Shown in pieces: positions 48,186 to 59,088 of a DNA stretch of 64,000 nucleotides. Where the stretch lies: NCBI GenBank assembly GCA_013180625.2, contig SNVD02002702.1, positions 248,001 through 312,000 on the forward strand. The letters are read 5' to 3'. A program made the translations under genes and the position numbers. Each line of letters begins with the position of its first letter. The first letter of the stretch is position 1. The DNA comes from Boswellia sacra. Taxonomy: Eukaryota > Streptophyta > Magnoliopsida > Sapindales > Burseraceae. The notes under the pieces are model-generated. The model ran no database searches. It saw only the letters and a list, made by a program, of their open reading frames with translations, and was not told the DNA's origin.

Positions 48186-48900
48186 ATGGCTGAGTTTGAT
48201 GGTCGCCTTTTATTTAGCTGCAGAATTTGCCTTAATCCTCTTTTACTCCACGATGATCTTATTTTACGAAATTTTCAGTTGAATAACAAAACTTGATTAA
48301 TTTTTATGCTTTAATTTCTGAGCTTCAGATCTTGAACTGGTTGTTTAATTAATTAATTTGTCTTCAGTTTGTCACCTTAGCATAATTTGTCTTCAGTTTG
48401 TCACCTTAGCATATATAGGAGATAATATGATAATTAATTTATGTTATAATATGAGAAAAAGGTATTTATTTATATCTTATAAATATTTTATAAAGTTTTG
48501 AAATTTTATTAACTAAAAACCTCTATTGAAATTTGTTAGAAAATCTTCCATTTTCTTCAAAACATCTCTTGAAATGATGTTGACGCCAAAAAAAGGGAAA
48601 AAGAAAGAAGTCAGTTGCATGAAACACGACCTTTGAAATTAGTTTGATAATTTGTTATTTGATTTGATTATTAGGTGAAATCAGGGAAGAGCGTTCCTGT
48701 TCACTCAAGCTATGAACATGGTTATGGGGAAAATGGAAGACAAGCTGATGTTAACTGGGGTTTACTCAAGTGCCAACATTTATTGTAACAAGTGTTGAGA
48801 GAAGTTAGGTTGGCACTACTTAAAGAGATTATGATACCAAACAGAAATACAAAGACGGCAAGTTTGTGATCGACACAGTGAACATTTGAGGCCTAAGACG
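48186..48900 (+). pseudogene. Yippee-like pseudogene, array member 4
   Basis: Exon 1 is 48186-48278 (MAEFDGRLLFSCRICLNPLL), but the base after it is T in place of G, so the donor GT is lost. Exon 2 starts at 48675 (VKSGK) and has a one-base insertion before the FLFTQAMN word, a stop where CGEE should be (TGTTGA at about 48795), and a further frameshift at AAAGAGATTATG. Just downstream, 48900-49040 repeats the C-terminal segment (TTGGCATTACTTCAGAGCTTATAATA, GAGGTCTAAGACGA), a tandem partial duplication. Confidence 0.88.
48355..48412 (+). repeat. Perfect 29-bp tandem duplication in a Yippee-like intron
   Basis: The unit AATTTGTCTTCAGTTTGTC plus ACCTTAGCAT occurs twice, at 48355-48383 and 48384-48412, inside the intron of the pseudogene at 48186. 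Confidence 0.9.
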
Positions 48901-49312
48901 AAATTTGAATAGGATTGGCATTACTTCAGAGCTTATAATATCAAACATTTTGACAGAAATACAAAGAAAGCAATTTTCTGATTGAGAAAGTAAATATTTG
49001 AGGTCTAAGACGAATATTCGAGGTCTAAGACAAAAATTGAAAGAAAAAATCTTTTGCATATAAGATAAAAGTTATAAATTAAATTTAACTAAGATCTTGA
49101 ATTTCAACCTTTGATGAAGTAATATTACACATTTAACTACATGGTGTTCATGTTCTTAATTTTTTATGATTTCATCATGCACTAATTTTTGTTGCTATTG
49201 GCTGTACAATTATTAGAATTTCACTTTTAAAAAATTACCAAACTTATTTCTTGATTCAACTAGTTAATGTTCTCCTCATCTTCGGTTTTTTAATATTCAT
49301 AATTAGTGGTGA

Positions 49313-49650
49313 AATCAGTAGGTGGCTGGGTCGGGCTACAGCCCAGCCCAGTTGTTGAAAACATTTCATGTTGGTATAAAAAGTTCAAATTATAACTTTT
49401 ATACTCTTACTTTAAAACAAATTTTTTTTCCTCTAACCCATCCAAATTTGAGAAAAACAAAATATTTATATAGAAAAGATTTATTTTAAATCTCATACCA
49501 TATTTAAAATAAAAATTTTCTTTATTATCTTTATTCTCTCTTATAAAATATAATCACTTAAATCTTAATTTACCAGATTATAACTTTCTATTATTTTCCT
49601 CCTCTTTCCCTCTAAATTTTTAATTTAATACATAAACAAAATAAATATGT
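49313..49650 (-). mobile_element. Non-autonomous element remnant, inverted copy of 4.78 kb
   Basis: It starts at a GC-rich end GTAGGTGGCTGGGTCGGGCT then ACAGCCCAGCCC, and runs into an AT-rich body whose reverse complement matches 4790-5165. The TSD and right end were not resolved. Confidence 0.5.
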
Positions 49651-50951
49651 ATACTTTGCTTACCTTACATATTTTTTATTAGAATAACCTAAAGTTAAAA
49701 GCTAATTAACTGAAAAAATAATGTGGGAAAATTACAAAACAACTGTAAAATTTAGGGGTTGTTTTGTTAAGGACAGGAAAAACTTAAAACTGGTGCTACC
49801 AAAATCCCTCCACCTAAGGGGTTTAAGTATTTCAATGAAAGTAATAGTTCAACTATTTTGTAACAATCGGTTTTCACATGCAACTCGCTTCGATTTTTTG
49901 AGCTAAATTTGCATAATTATGTTTTGGATTCATCCAAAAAACTTGATACTAAATAAATAGGAAATTATACTAAAATCATATGACATGGTGCAAGAGAATT
50001 GGTATTTTCTATTTGTGTATAGGGATGACAACCAATTATTAGATACGTTTGTACCCAAAGTTGGAACAAAAAATAATTAGGAGGTAAACATGAAATTAGT
50101 TATATATATGAATAAAGATTGATGTATCATTAAAAAAAAATCTAATTTTATTACCATATATTTAAGAAAAATGTATAGTAATGCTACATGTGTGTGTGTT
50201 TATATATATAATTACAAACTTTTAAATAAAAATAGAAGTTACATTGTTGTTCATCATCAAATTCATAATTCATTTTTAATATTATACTAAAGTTGCAATT
50301 GCAAACTTAATATAATAATTCTTGAATGTAAAGGAACAGTATATTGTTCTCTTATAATAATATATCCTTTATCCACATTTGTTGAACATATTTCACCTTT
50401 AATACTTCATTCATTAATAAGTCTCACGTCTATTCATATATAAAGAAGAGTGTATAAACAATTTATGGATCATAATGCCACTGACTTGATGACAACAATC
50501 AAAATACTTTAGATAATTACTATGCTTTTAAATGAATTGATTATTGTCAACATCAAGCAGCTTTATTGAATTGATACGATATATAACTCTAGATTTAATA
50601 GCCCTTGTACTTCGTTGAAGCTTTGCCTTCACATTTCACCACCGAATTAATTGTCAACCTTTTCTCTTTCAAACTTGTTTCTTCCAACGCTACACCCTTG
50701 TTCTTTTGCACATTACAATGCTATTATTCTGTCGAATAATTTGCTAGTTATTATTACATGTACAATTTAGTCTTTAACTTTCTCACCAATCCTTCAATAT
50801 ACGTGTCTCCAAAATCGTGAGCAGGTCCCTGGCCGGCCATATCATGTATGAAGATTTGAAGCCTTTGCTTTGCTATGCTTTATGCAACACTTGCTTTTAT
50901 TACATCTTGTTCCTCAATTTCTTGTGTTATGATTTGATTTCAGTTAATCAA
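49651..50951. other. Intergenic region upstream of Yippee-like member 5
   Basis: AT-rich. It contains a TGTGTGTGTG run followed by TATATATA near 50190. The last 400 bases resemble the upstream regions of members 1 and 3 in layout (GAGCAGGT, CATGTATGAAGAT, then TTTCAGTTAATCA before the ATG), which suggests a spliced 5' leader in this subfamily. Confidence 0.45.
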
Positions 50952-51555
50952 ATGGCAGCTGATGATCTTAGTGGTCGCCCCTTCTATGGCTGCAAAAATT
51001 GCCTAAGTCCTCTTGCTCTTCACGATGATCTTGTTTCAAGCAGTTTTATGGTGATTAGCAAAACTTAATTAATTTTTGCATGCTCTAATTTTCTGGTATT
51101 CAGATTTTGATCAATCTTTTGTTTAATCTGTCTCCAATTTGTCATGTTAGCATAGATGATCATTAATTAATTCAGCAAGATTATCACATGATCAGAGAAA
51201 AGGGTTTTATTTAATACTTTTGGAAATTCGTTACAAAATCTTCAAATTTTCTCTTGAATATATTGTAACAAATTCCTTTGAGATTAGTTATTGAAAATTA
51301 ATTTTGTGAATTGATCTGATTATTAATTAGGTACAATCAGGGAGGGCGTATATGTTTGCTAAAGCTATGAACATAGTTCTGGGGAGTAAGGAAAATAAAC
51401 TGATGATGTCTGGTTTTTACTCAATTGCCAACATTTATTGTATCAAGTGTGGAGAGGAGTTGGGTTGGCAATATTTATGTGCTCACGAGCCCTCACACAA
51501 ATACAGAGAAGGGATGTCTGTAATCGAGAAAGCGAAGATGACGGAGAAATCTTAA
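50952..51555 (+). CDS. Yippee-like zinc-binding protein, array member 5
   Basis: Exons 50952-51050 (33 codons) and 51331-51555, GT-AG intron, phase 0; 107 residues. It starts MAADDLSGRPFYGCKNC. The CxxC pairs are CKNC and CIKC. The domain keeps LALHDDLVS, FAKAMNIVLG, CGEELGWQYL and YREGMSVIEKAKM. It is more diverged than members 1 and 3 (SHKYREG for KQRFKEG, AHEP for AYDS), so it is an older duplicate. The coding sequence is intact. Confidence 0.88.
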
Positions 51556-52810
51556 CTGGATTCTACATTATCGGGTCCTTAATATTATAATGTTCCTTCG
51601 AAATCATTTGATGGATAAAAATAAATACTTATCATCCCATTATAAAAAGACTATATATATATTGTAATAATGCACCACGATGAGAAGGTTTATGTGGCTT
51701 GTACTGTATATATTTTTTGCACCTCATATATATTAATTATATGCCTTCTAGTCACTTAATGAAATATTTTGCAACAACCCACTTTTATATAAATTGTTAA
51801 GGAACTTTAAACTTATGAATAATATTACACATATAACCTATTTACAAACACCTCTTCCTATAATGTGAATTAAAAAAAAATTCTTATTAAAGATGTAATT
51901 ATCATATCATGCATTGTAACTTCTCTTATTCATTTTTATTTTTTACTCTTCCAATGAACTTTTATCAACTCAGATTGTAAAGAATTAGTTGTAGAATTTG
52001 ATTATCGATGTAGAATTGCTTTAAATTTGTATGGTTTTCGTTTTGCTATTGGGATCACTCAAAACACCTCCTAATAATACTTGCAAGGTGATTCTCCCTT
52101 TAACATAGATAGTTAAGCATCCTCTCAAAAGTGTATCCCATTAGTTGTATCAAGAGATTTGGTATTTTATACTTGTATCTAAGGAGATGTTAATTGACAA
52201 ATCCGGTTGCTAGACCTAAATTTGAACCAATGAGAATCCTAAAATATCGTAACAAAATCTATTAGTTTCTAACACTAAAACTTTTGCTTTGAAGATATAT
52301 AGTGTTACAAATGCAAAAGTTATTTTAAATACAAATGAATGTAACATAATTCTTTTATTGATGTATTATTGATCATAATTTATTGATTTATTAACTTTTA
52401 CCTTAATCATTTCATTCATTTTATGCTATATGAGTTTATATATATAAGAAGTTTGTATATAAATTTTATATACATGGATGTATAAAATTACCCAAAAAAA
52501 ATATTGCTGACTTTTAATATATTGGATAGTTTTACCAAATCAAATCAATAATCGTCAGGCTACTATAAATTATTTATATCTACTTTAGATTGCGTAGACA
52601 CATTTCAACCTCTGTAGATCCACTAATTGTCATCTATGGAGTAAGTTTACCAAAGAGATATAAAAATATAACTCATTTGAAGCTTGTGTCGTTTTCCTCA
52701 TTATAATATATAATTATTGGGTGAAATAGTTTCCTTAGTCATTGTCACCATAATTCATTAATTCATTTAAATATCTAAACTTTCTCATCTATATATTTGA
52801 CTCTACACTT
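51556..52810. other. Intergenic AT-rich DNA
   Basis: No gene seen. The layout near 52560-52800 (CAAACTTTCTCATC, GAATAATTTCC-like text) matches the upstream flank of the other Yippee-like genes and leads into the remnant at 52814. Confidence 0.4.
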
Positions 52811-52813
52811 TTG

Positions 52814-52882
52814 AGCTGCAGAAATTGCCTTAAAAACTCTTGCCCTTTGCCACGATCGAATTATCATAAGAAAAGACACTTG
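52814..52882 (+). pseudogene. Yippee-like exon 1 remnant, array member 6
   Basis: AGCTGCAGAAATTGCCTT encodes SCRNCL, with a CxxC pair; ACTCTTGCCCTTTGCCACGA corresponds to LALHDD with frame damage; and ACTTGG|TGACT marks the old exon end. No exon 2 was found downstream. Confidence 0.65.
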
Positions 52883-52889
52883 GTGACTA

Positions 52890-54984
52890 AAAATAACTTA
52901 GTTTTTTGCTATAATTTTCTGAAATCCAAATCTTGAATTAATCTTTTATTTTTATCTTCCATCGGTTATGGTATAAGACAGATAATAAATTATAAATCAG
53001 GTCGATAATAACGTCATCTTAAAGATCATTTGGTAGATATCACATCATAGTCCATTTCTATAGAAATATAATGATAAATTGGTGTTAAATTTGTAAAAAT
53101 CATAACACAAAAGGGTTTATATATGTGATTTATTTTCAATGTTCCTCGTATTCGATATTCATATTTAGTAATATTGCATATATAACTCATCTACAACCAT
53201 TTTTTTTACAAGTTGAGTTGGCGAAATATCACTTTAATATGTAAAAAATTTAAAATAAATAAAAGAAATTATCCATCCACTAATATTTTTGTCAACTCAA
53301 GTTATAAAAAAAAGTTTGTAAATGAGTTATAAATATTTATTGTTTTATTTGAAATCATGATTTAAATTGCAACTCTAAAGAGATTTTAACTTAAAAACAT
53401 ATGTCTATACTTAGATCAATCTATTGGAGATGTAAATAAAATGAATACAATACCTCAAAATTGATAATGAACAATTCCACCAACACAAGAATTAATCAAG
53501 ACTCCATCTAGAAGAAAAGGTGTATAATAAAAGGAAAAAAAAATCAAATTCTCCATAAGTTATCTCTACTTATTTATTTTTTAGTATTTTCTCACATAGT
53601 CTCTCATATTCATATTTTATTAAATCAACTACGCATCAAGGAAATCATATAAATCCCCCATCAAATCCCCTGTTATTATAGCTTGTGGTTATTCGAAATT
53701 TTCATTCCATTTTTTATAAACCAAATCAGTGATGAAGTTAGTAATGGATTTTATAAAGAAAATTATATAAAACTAGATTTTTTTCTATTAAGATAAAAAA
53801 ATCATACATAAATACACCAACATCTACTATCTTTTTTTTTTCTAGCATTACGATGTTGTTTGTTTTTATTTACAGAAAATAATTTTCTAAACTAAATATT
53901 TATCAATATATTTTAAACCAATAACAATCTTATATTATTTTTAAAATTTCAAAAAAATTTAAAACACAAATTACAAATCAAACACGTCCGTCCGAAGGCT
54001 TACACTTTACATTTACGTACATGCCAACGTAATCATTCGAATTGGTAAAGAGCAGGAGGCCGCCGACGTACCAAATTAAGACTTAGGTCGCGGTTGACAA
54101 TAATAATTTCAATTAGTGCGTAAACATGAAGTGAATGAAATGCTGGGTAAAGCAACATTTGGTGACTCGACACAGAGCCAAAAATTCCACACCCGTGAAT
54201 GCCACGGCACAATAACTCACGCGGTTCACGCTCTTCCAAACCCGCGCGTCAAATTACCTCTTCTTCAACTAACCAATTGCAAGTTCCAACAAATCTCTTT
54301 TGACTAAAATACACAGCACCTTGTCCGAAATGAAATGAAAAGAAAATAAAATCCAATCATCTCAAAACAAAACACTCTTAAAAAAATTCCACACTTGGCT
54401 ACCCAAATCATGAACCTCACCAACTCACTAATCATTAATTAATTGAACCTCTCTATTAATTTTGATATAATTTCTCTAACTTTTTCTTCATCTTCGCAGT
54501 AACATCTCCATTGCATCTTCGTGTTTCATTTTTCAAGTAAAGAATATAGTAAAGACTTTCCTTTTAACTTTCGGCTTTTTAAAATTTTTTGTATTTGTAA
54601 TAATGACTCTACTTTTATTTCCTTTTTAATTTTTAATTTTTGGGGTTTATTATTATTAATGAATTAATAATAAAAATCCTGTCTTTATCAAACCCATTTG
54701 TTTATTACACAATCTTATGTGGAATCTTTACTCAACCTTGTAAACACTGGTCTAATCCTGCACGCTAGCTACTGTTTATGTTCTCTGTCCATCTGGGGAG
54801 CCCTTTGTTTCATCATAATCTTCTCCTTCTTCTTCTTCAACACTGAACTTGTGGGTAAACACTTTTTTGTAACAGTATCTTTTTTTCGCTTTCTTTATCT
54901 TGTTTTGATCAATACGGTTTTGTAATTTTAGTGTTTTTTGGTGGGTAGTTGGGTGTTTCGAACCTCCAAGTGTGGTTTTGATCA
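52890..54984. other. Intergenic region and 5' leader of Yippee-like member 7
   Basis: AT-rich with no coding gene supported. 53830-53990 (TGTTTGTTTTTATTTACAG to CAAATCAAACACG) may be a degenerate Tourist-like MITE. The region 54450-54984, CT-rich and then T-rich, is the probable promoter and leader of the gene at 54985. Confidence 0.4.
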
Positions 54985-55843
54985 ATGGCTGAACTGGTTG
55001 GTCCGAGGTTGTACAGCTGCTGTAACTGTCGAAACAATGTTTCACTTCATGATGATATTATCTCCAAGGCCTTTCAGGTACTAATTCTCATTTTTTGAAC
55101 TATCTTTTGACTGTTTTGGATTGTAGAGTTTGTGTTACCTGGTAATTGGATTACAAACAAACTAGAATTCTTGCAAGTTATGAGATTTTGCGAGACATCC
55201 ATGTGTGGAAAGTTTGCAGCTCTGTGCGTATAGACTGTTGGATATTATTTGTCTCTTGTGAAAGTGGGTACAGTGTCAATAATTGAATTGAATTGGGATG
55301 AGCTTCGACTTTGTTTCAGGCATGATTTTGTGGGTTTACTGTACATCATCATATTCTTATATCTGTTTTGCTATGGAAATAAACTGTTGATGGAAAAAAA
55401 CTTTTGGGTATTTCTTGTGAAATGGGAACAATTTCAATAAGTGGGTTGAGATTGAATCTTGTTTTCAAGAATGATAATGTGGGTGTAATGTACATCATAT
55501 TCATATATGTCAGTTTTCTAAAGAATTTGCCAGATCATTTTGATTTAGGTTTGACTGTGATAAAGAGTTGTGGCAGATGTTTTATTCCAACATTGTTTTG
55601 CATAATTTTGTTTAGGGAAGAAATGGTAGAGCCTTTCTGTTCTCCCACGCGATGAATGTTGTTGTAGGGCCAAAAGAGGACAGGCATCTGTTGACTGGTC
55701 TCCACACTGTTGCTGATATCTATTGCGGTGATTGTCGGGAGGTTTTGGGGTGGAAGTATGAGCGAGCTTATGAGGCATCACAGAAGTACAAGGAAGGAAA
55801 GTTCATACTGGAAAAGTCGAAGATTGTTAGGGATAATTGGTAG
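54985..55843 (+). CDS. Canonical Yippee-like zinc-binding protein, array member 7
   Basis: Exons 54985-55077 (31 codons) and 55616-55843, GT-AG intron of 538 bp, phase 0; 106 residues. It has the classic family sequence: CCNC pair, [49 protein letters not shown] with the second pair [26 protein letters not shown] and an [10 protein letters not shown] end. It looks like the conserved single-copy plant Yippee-like protein, of the At4g27745 type (recognised from memory of the family, not searched). Members 1, 3 and 5 are probably derived from such a gene. The intact domain and usual length argue that this one is functional. Confidence 0.93.
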
Positions 55844-57697
55844 CACTCCATCAGGGCCCTGACTTATTCGTTCCTCTGTATTGATGTAAATGGATTGGTG
55901 CCTTGTGGTGTTCATTTTGTACAGAAACTTCTCACCCATTTGAAAAATTGTCATTGTTTCTCACCGTTGATTCTTTTCACATGCCATGTGTTGAGGATGT
56001 GTAATGGATTCAGCAATTCGTGTGTCAATATAATTGTGATATAATTTCAGAATTTGCAAATGTTTGTGGTTGAAATGGTTGTTATAAGCATTAAAAAAAC
56101 TTTTTCCCTTTCCTTCCTGGGCATAGCAATATTTATGATGTTCAAGTATAGTGAATTGCATTCTGTTGCCTATACTTGGATGAGAACTTGGTTTAAGTAA
56201 AATTCCCATCTATATCAGCTACCATTGGTCATATTTTTGAATTAGGCAGCTACCTTGATGTATAGCTGCAATCATATGAGAACTCAGTAAAGGTTTGCTC
56301 TATTATTTTTAGACTTTCGTTATGTAGGTATATTTTCTCTCAAAATAACTATTGAATGTGTATTTTCTTTTTATTATGTTATGTTGGTATTGCTGAATAC
56401 ATTTTCAAGACATACATTATTTGTTATGGCTTTTTGGTATGACCTTGTGCAATCTTTTATCTGTTTCACTTATCGTCCTGTTAAATTAAATGAACCATGT
56501 TCAAAGTAAGGTAGTTTTAAAGTAAGTTTGCTTGCCTAGTTGTCCACAAAATCAGTGTAAAATAGTGTCGGGGACTTTTATGTATGTCCTGCTCTCACTG
56601 CACTCTCATTTACTGCCAATTTAGATTGTTAATTATAGCTAATATCAGCAAACCTTTCGTGTGAAAGTTGCTTTAGCTTGCACTACTAATGGTTGAACTT
56701 GTAGTAGCTTCTGCTGGTAGATGCGGCATCCTTGCCTGCTGGACATTCAAGGCAAGAACACTTTAAGCTAGCTGCAGAAAGTCATTAGACATCTTGTCAA
56801 ATACGACACCTGTGATTTGATGTCTATTTGGTAGCATAGGTAGAGAGGTGTTGTCATGTTAGTTTTATATCATCACGTGATGCATCACACAAGACTGTAT
56901 CAGAAATCGGTTTTAATGATATTGTTAAGATCTCATGACTTGTATTATGCTTTGTTCATATTAGTTTGTTCTTATTTAGTATGATCTGTGATACATAAAA
57001 AGTTTAGGTCTCTCACTAGTTATGAAACTCGTTGAACTGCAGCAACTTGTTTGCAGTGAATGTGAAGAGCAAAAGTGAAAGTTAGGATTATGGAGTCTTG
57101 ATTATATTGTTATCGGCCCTGACCCATTCCAAGAATCCTATAAACTGGGCCTCGACCAAGTTTGAGCTGGGCTTGCATAGAGAGCGATATGCAGACCTGG
57201 GCCATGAATCATTGACAAGCTTTCCGGTATGGAGGGTTGTATATGTCTCCAACAATCAAGCTAATTGGGGCGGTTTTCTTAGCATCCCTCAATTAAAATT
57301 TTAAAACGTAATTTGTTTCCTAAAATACCCTCAAATTCACCGAATAACCTTATACTATTTTTCTTCCAAAACACACACACCCAGCCTAATAGTTTGGCAT
57401 AGCAATAGTTTGTTACAATGCGGTGGTTAGAAGCTTTTCTTAAAATGCATTTGTTTTAATTTATTTACTTAGTTTAATACTAACAATTTTTTTATTTATT
57501 ATTATTATTATTTATGATTTTTTACTGTTATTTAAAAAGATCTTATGAGTGATTTTATAGTAGGAGAAAACTTATCTTATGGGTGATTGTCTATTAGGAA
57601 AAAAAACTCAAAATTGAAGTTTTCTTAGTATTGGTTTTTTTTTAAATTTTGAAATATTAAAGGAAGTAGATACCCGTATTTAATTTTGGTTACGTTA
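55844..57697. other. Intergenic DNA, part duplicated at 59.1-59.4 kb
   Basis: No gene supported. 56880-57240 is related to 59100-59410: ATTGTTAAG, GAACTGCAGCAACTTGTTTGCAG against GAACAGCAGCAGTTTCCTTGCAG, GGCCCTGACCCATTCCAA against GGCCATGACCTGTTCCAA, and TGACAAGCTTT. Its origin is unknown. Confidence 0.5.
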
Positions 57698-57870
57698 GGC
57701 TGTGTTCGATTTTTAATCAAAATCCTGTTTTTTATATTGCACATTTTTTAAAGTATTTTACATTTAATATCAATCATATATCCTTTTCAAAATTTAAAAT
57801 AATTTAAATTAACTACATATTCTTAAATCTAATTGAAAACAAAAACACAAATCACAATATGAACACACAC
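57698..57870. mobile_element. 173-bp Tourist-like MITE with TTA TSD
   Basis: The ends are GGCTGTGTTCGATTTTT on the left and ATGAACACACAC on the right, flanked by TTA on both sides (57695-57697 and 57871-57873). The interior matches the older copy at 7365-7520. The TTA duplication and the GG.TGTGTT start fit the PIF/Harbinger (Tourist) group. Confidence 0.8.
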
Positions 57871-58874
57871 TTATTTTCTTTTATAACAAAAGCACTTATG
57901 GATAATTTAATATATAAGTTGTATATTGGTCAAACCAAACCGTTAATAATTTTTTTCATAAGAGTTCTATTTTTAGTTTTTACAAATTCTATCATGATAA
58001 GATCTAGTTTTATATGCTTGAACAAACCTAGAAAAAGGAAGTATCTACACTTTATTATTGACTTGTATGTGGATCGCTGCGGTGATAAATGAACAAGTCT
58101 GCAATTGTTGTACATAATTTTCATTAAAATGATGTCTCTGCAAACCTCTAGATATCTATAAAGCTGCTCCATCAGTCAACATCAAAGACGCTTTCTTTGT
58201 GAAAATAATTTCTGGGTTTCTCTAATTTAAGTTCCTGAAAATAGGTAAGGAATCTCTTACGTTAAAAGTGTTATGGCAATGTTCAATTTGATCGGACGGG
58301 CATGATTGGAAGTCCTACTCTGCCTTCCTTCCCCCAAAAGTTAAAGACTGTCCAGAGAAACCGAAACAGATTGTTTGAGAAAGTATTTGTGTATAATTAC
58401 AAACTTATTCAAATTCTTTTCTATAATCTGAGATACTTCATTGCAAAATATCTTCCTCCATGGAAAATTGTGTAAAGGTTTTAAACTATATCAACTTACG
58501 GTTTAAATAAAAAACTAAAGATTACCGTTTATGTATCTGAAAGATAAAAGGTGTTTATAGGGAAAAAAAAAAAATAAATGTAGGTTTTCTTTATAAAGAG
58601 TGTATTACAAAATAAACATAAAACAAATATTATTTAAAAAATGAAGTTTTTTTTTAATTTTATTTTAATGTCGGGTACAAAGAGAACTAGACTCTATGCA
58701 TGCTTTGTTAAGTAAAATTAAAAAAAAAAGAATTTTTAATAAATAAAGTGAAATCCACCTATCCAAAGATTTTATACCAAATTAGATTATATGAATTTAC
58801 TTATTCAAGTGTGCTGTACATCTAAAATTTTTCGTTATACATGATGCATCAAACAGAATTATATAGTAGACTAT
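57871..58874. other. AT-rich intergenic DNA
   Basis: No gene or bounded repeat seen. Short overlapping frames on both strands near 57859-58172 mirror each other and have no family resemblance. Confidence 0.45.
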
Positions 58875-59088
58875 GAGTAATGCTACTCATATAAACTACT
58901 TATACAAACTCATTCATACAAACTGATGTGGTATCCCTCTATGATTGTCACATCACCCATGTTAATTAATGTCATTTATTATTAATATATGTTTATCAAA
59001 TCACTGTATTTATTTATCAAATCACATCATGCCACGTCAGTTTGTATGGGTTAGTTTGTATAAGTAGTTTGTAAGAGTAGCATTACTC
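58875..59088. mobile_element. 214-bp Mutator-like MITE, copy b
   Basis: Same length and ends as copy a (GAGTAATGCTACTCATA to GTAGCATTACTC). The 9-bp duplication GTAGACTAT is exact at 58866-58874 and 59089-59097. A perfect TSD, compared with 7 of 9 for copy a, suggests that copy b is younger. Confidence 0.93.

Larger units (their letters stand above)
45720..48590 (+). repeat. Segmental duplication block, second copy (partner 37397-40480)
   Basis: It carries an intact Yippee-like gene (46790) and a decayed one (48186) in the same order and spacing as the partner. Here the second gene keeps both exons, so this copy is the more complete block. Confidence 0.85.

Noticed and set aside
50185..50215. 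TGTGTG/TATATA run
   Set aside because: A simple sequence repeat with no further structure.
54776..55045. 89-codon minus-strand frame
   Set aside because: Antisense to the leader and exon 1 of the canonical Yippee-like gene; no family resemblance.
55249..55655. Plus-strand frames within 55.2-55.65 kb
   Set aside because: They lie in the intron of the Yippee-like gene at 54985 and have no recognisable domain.
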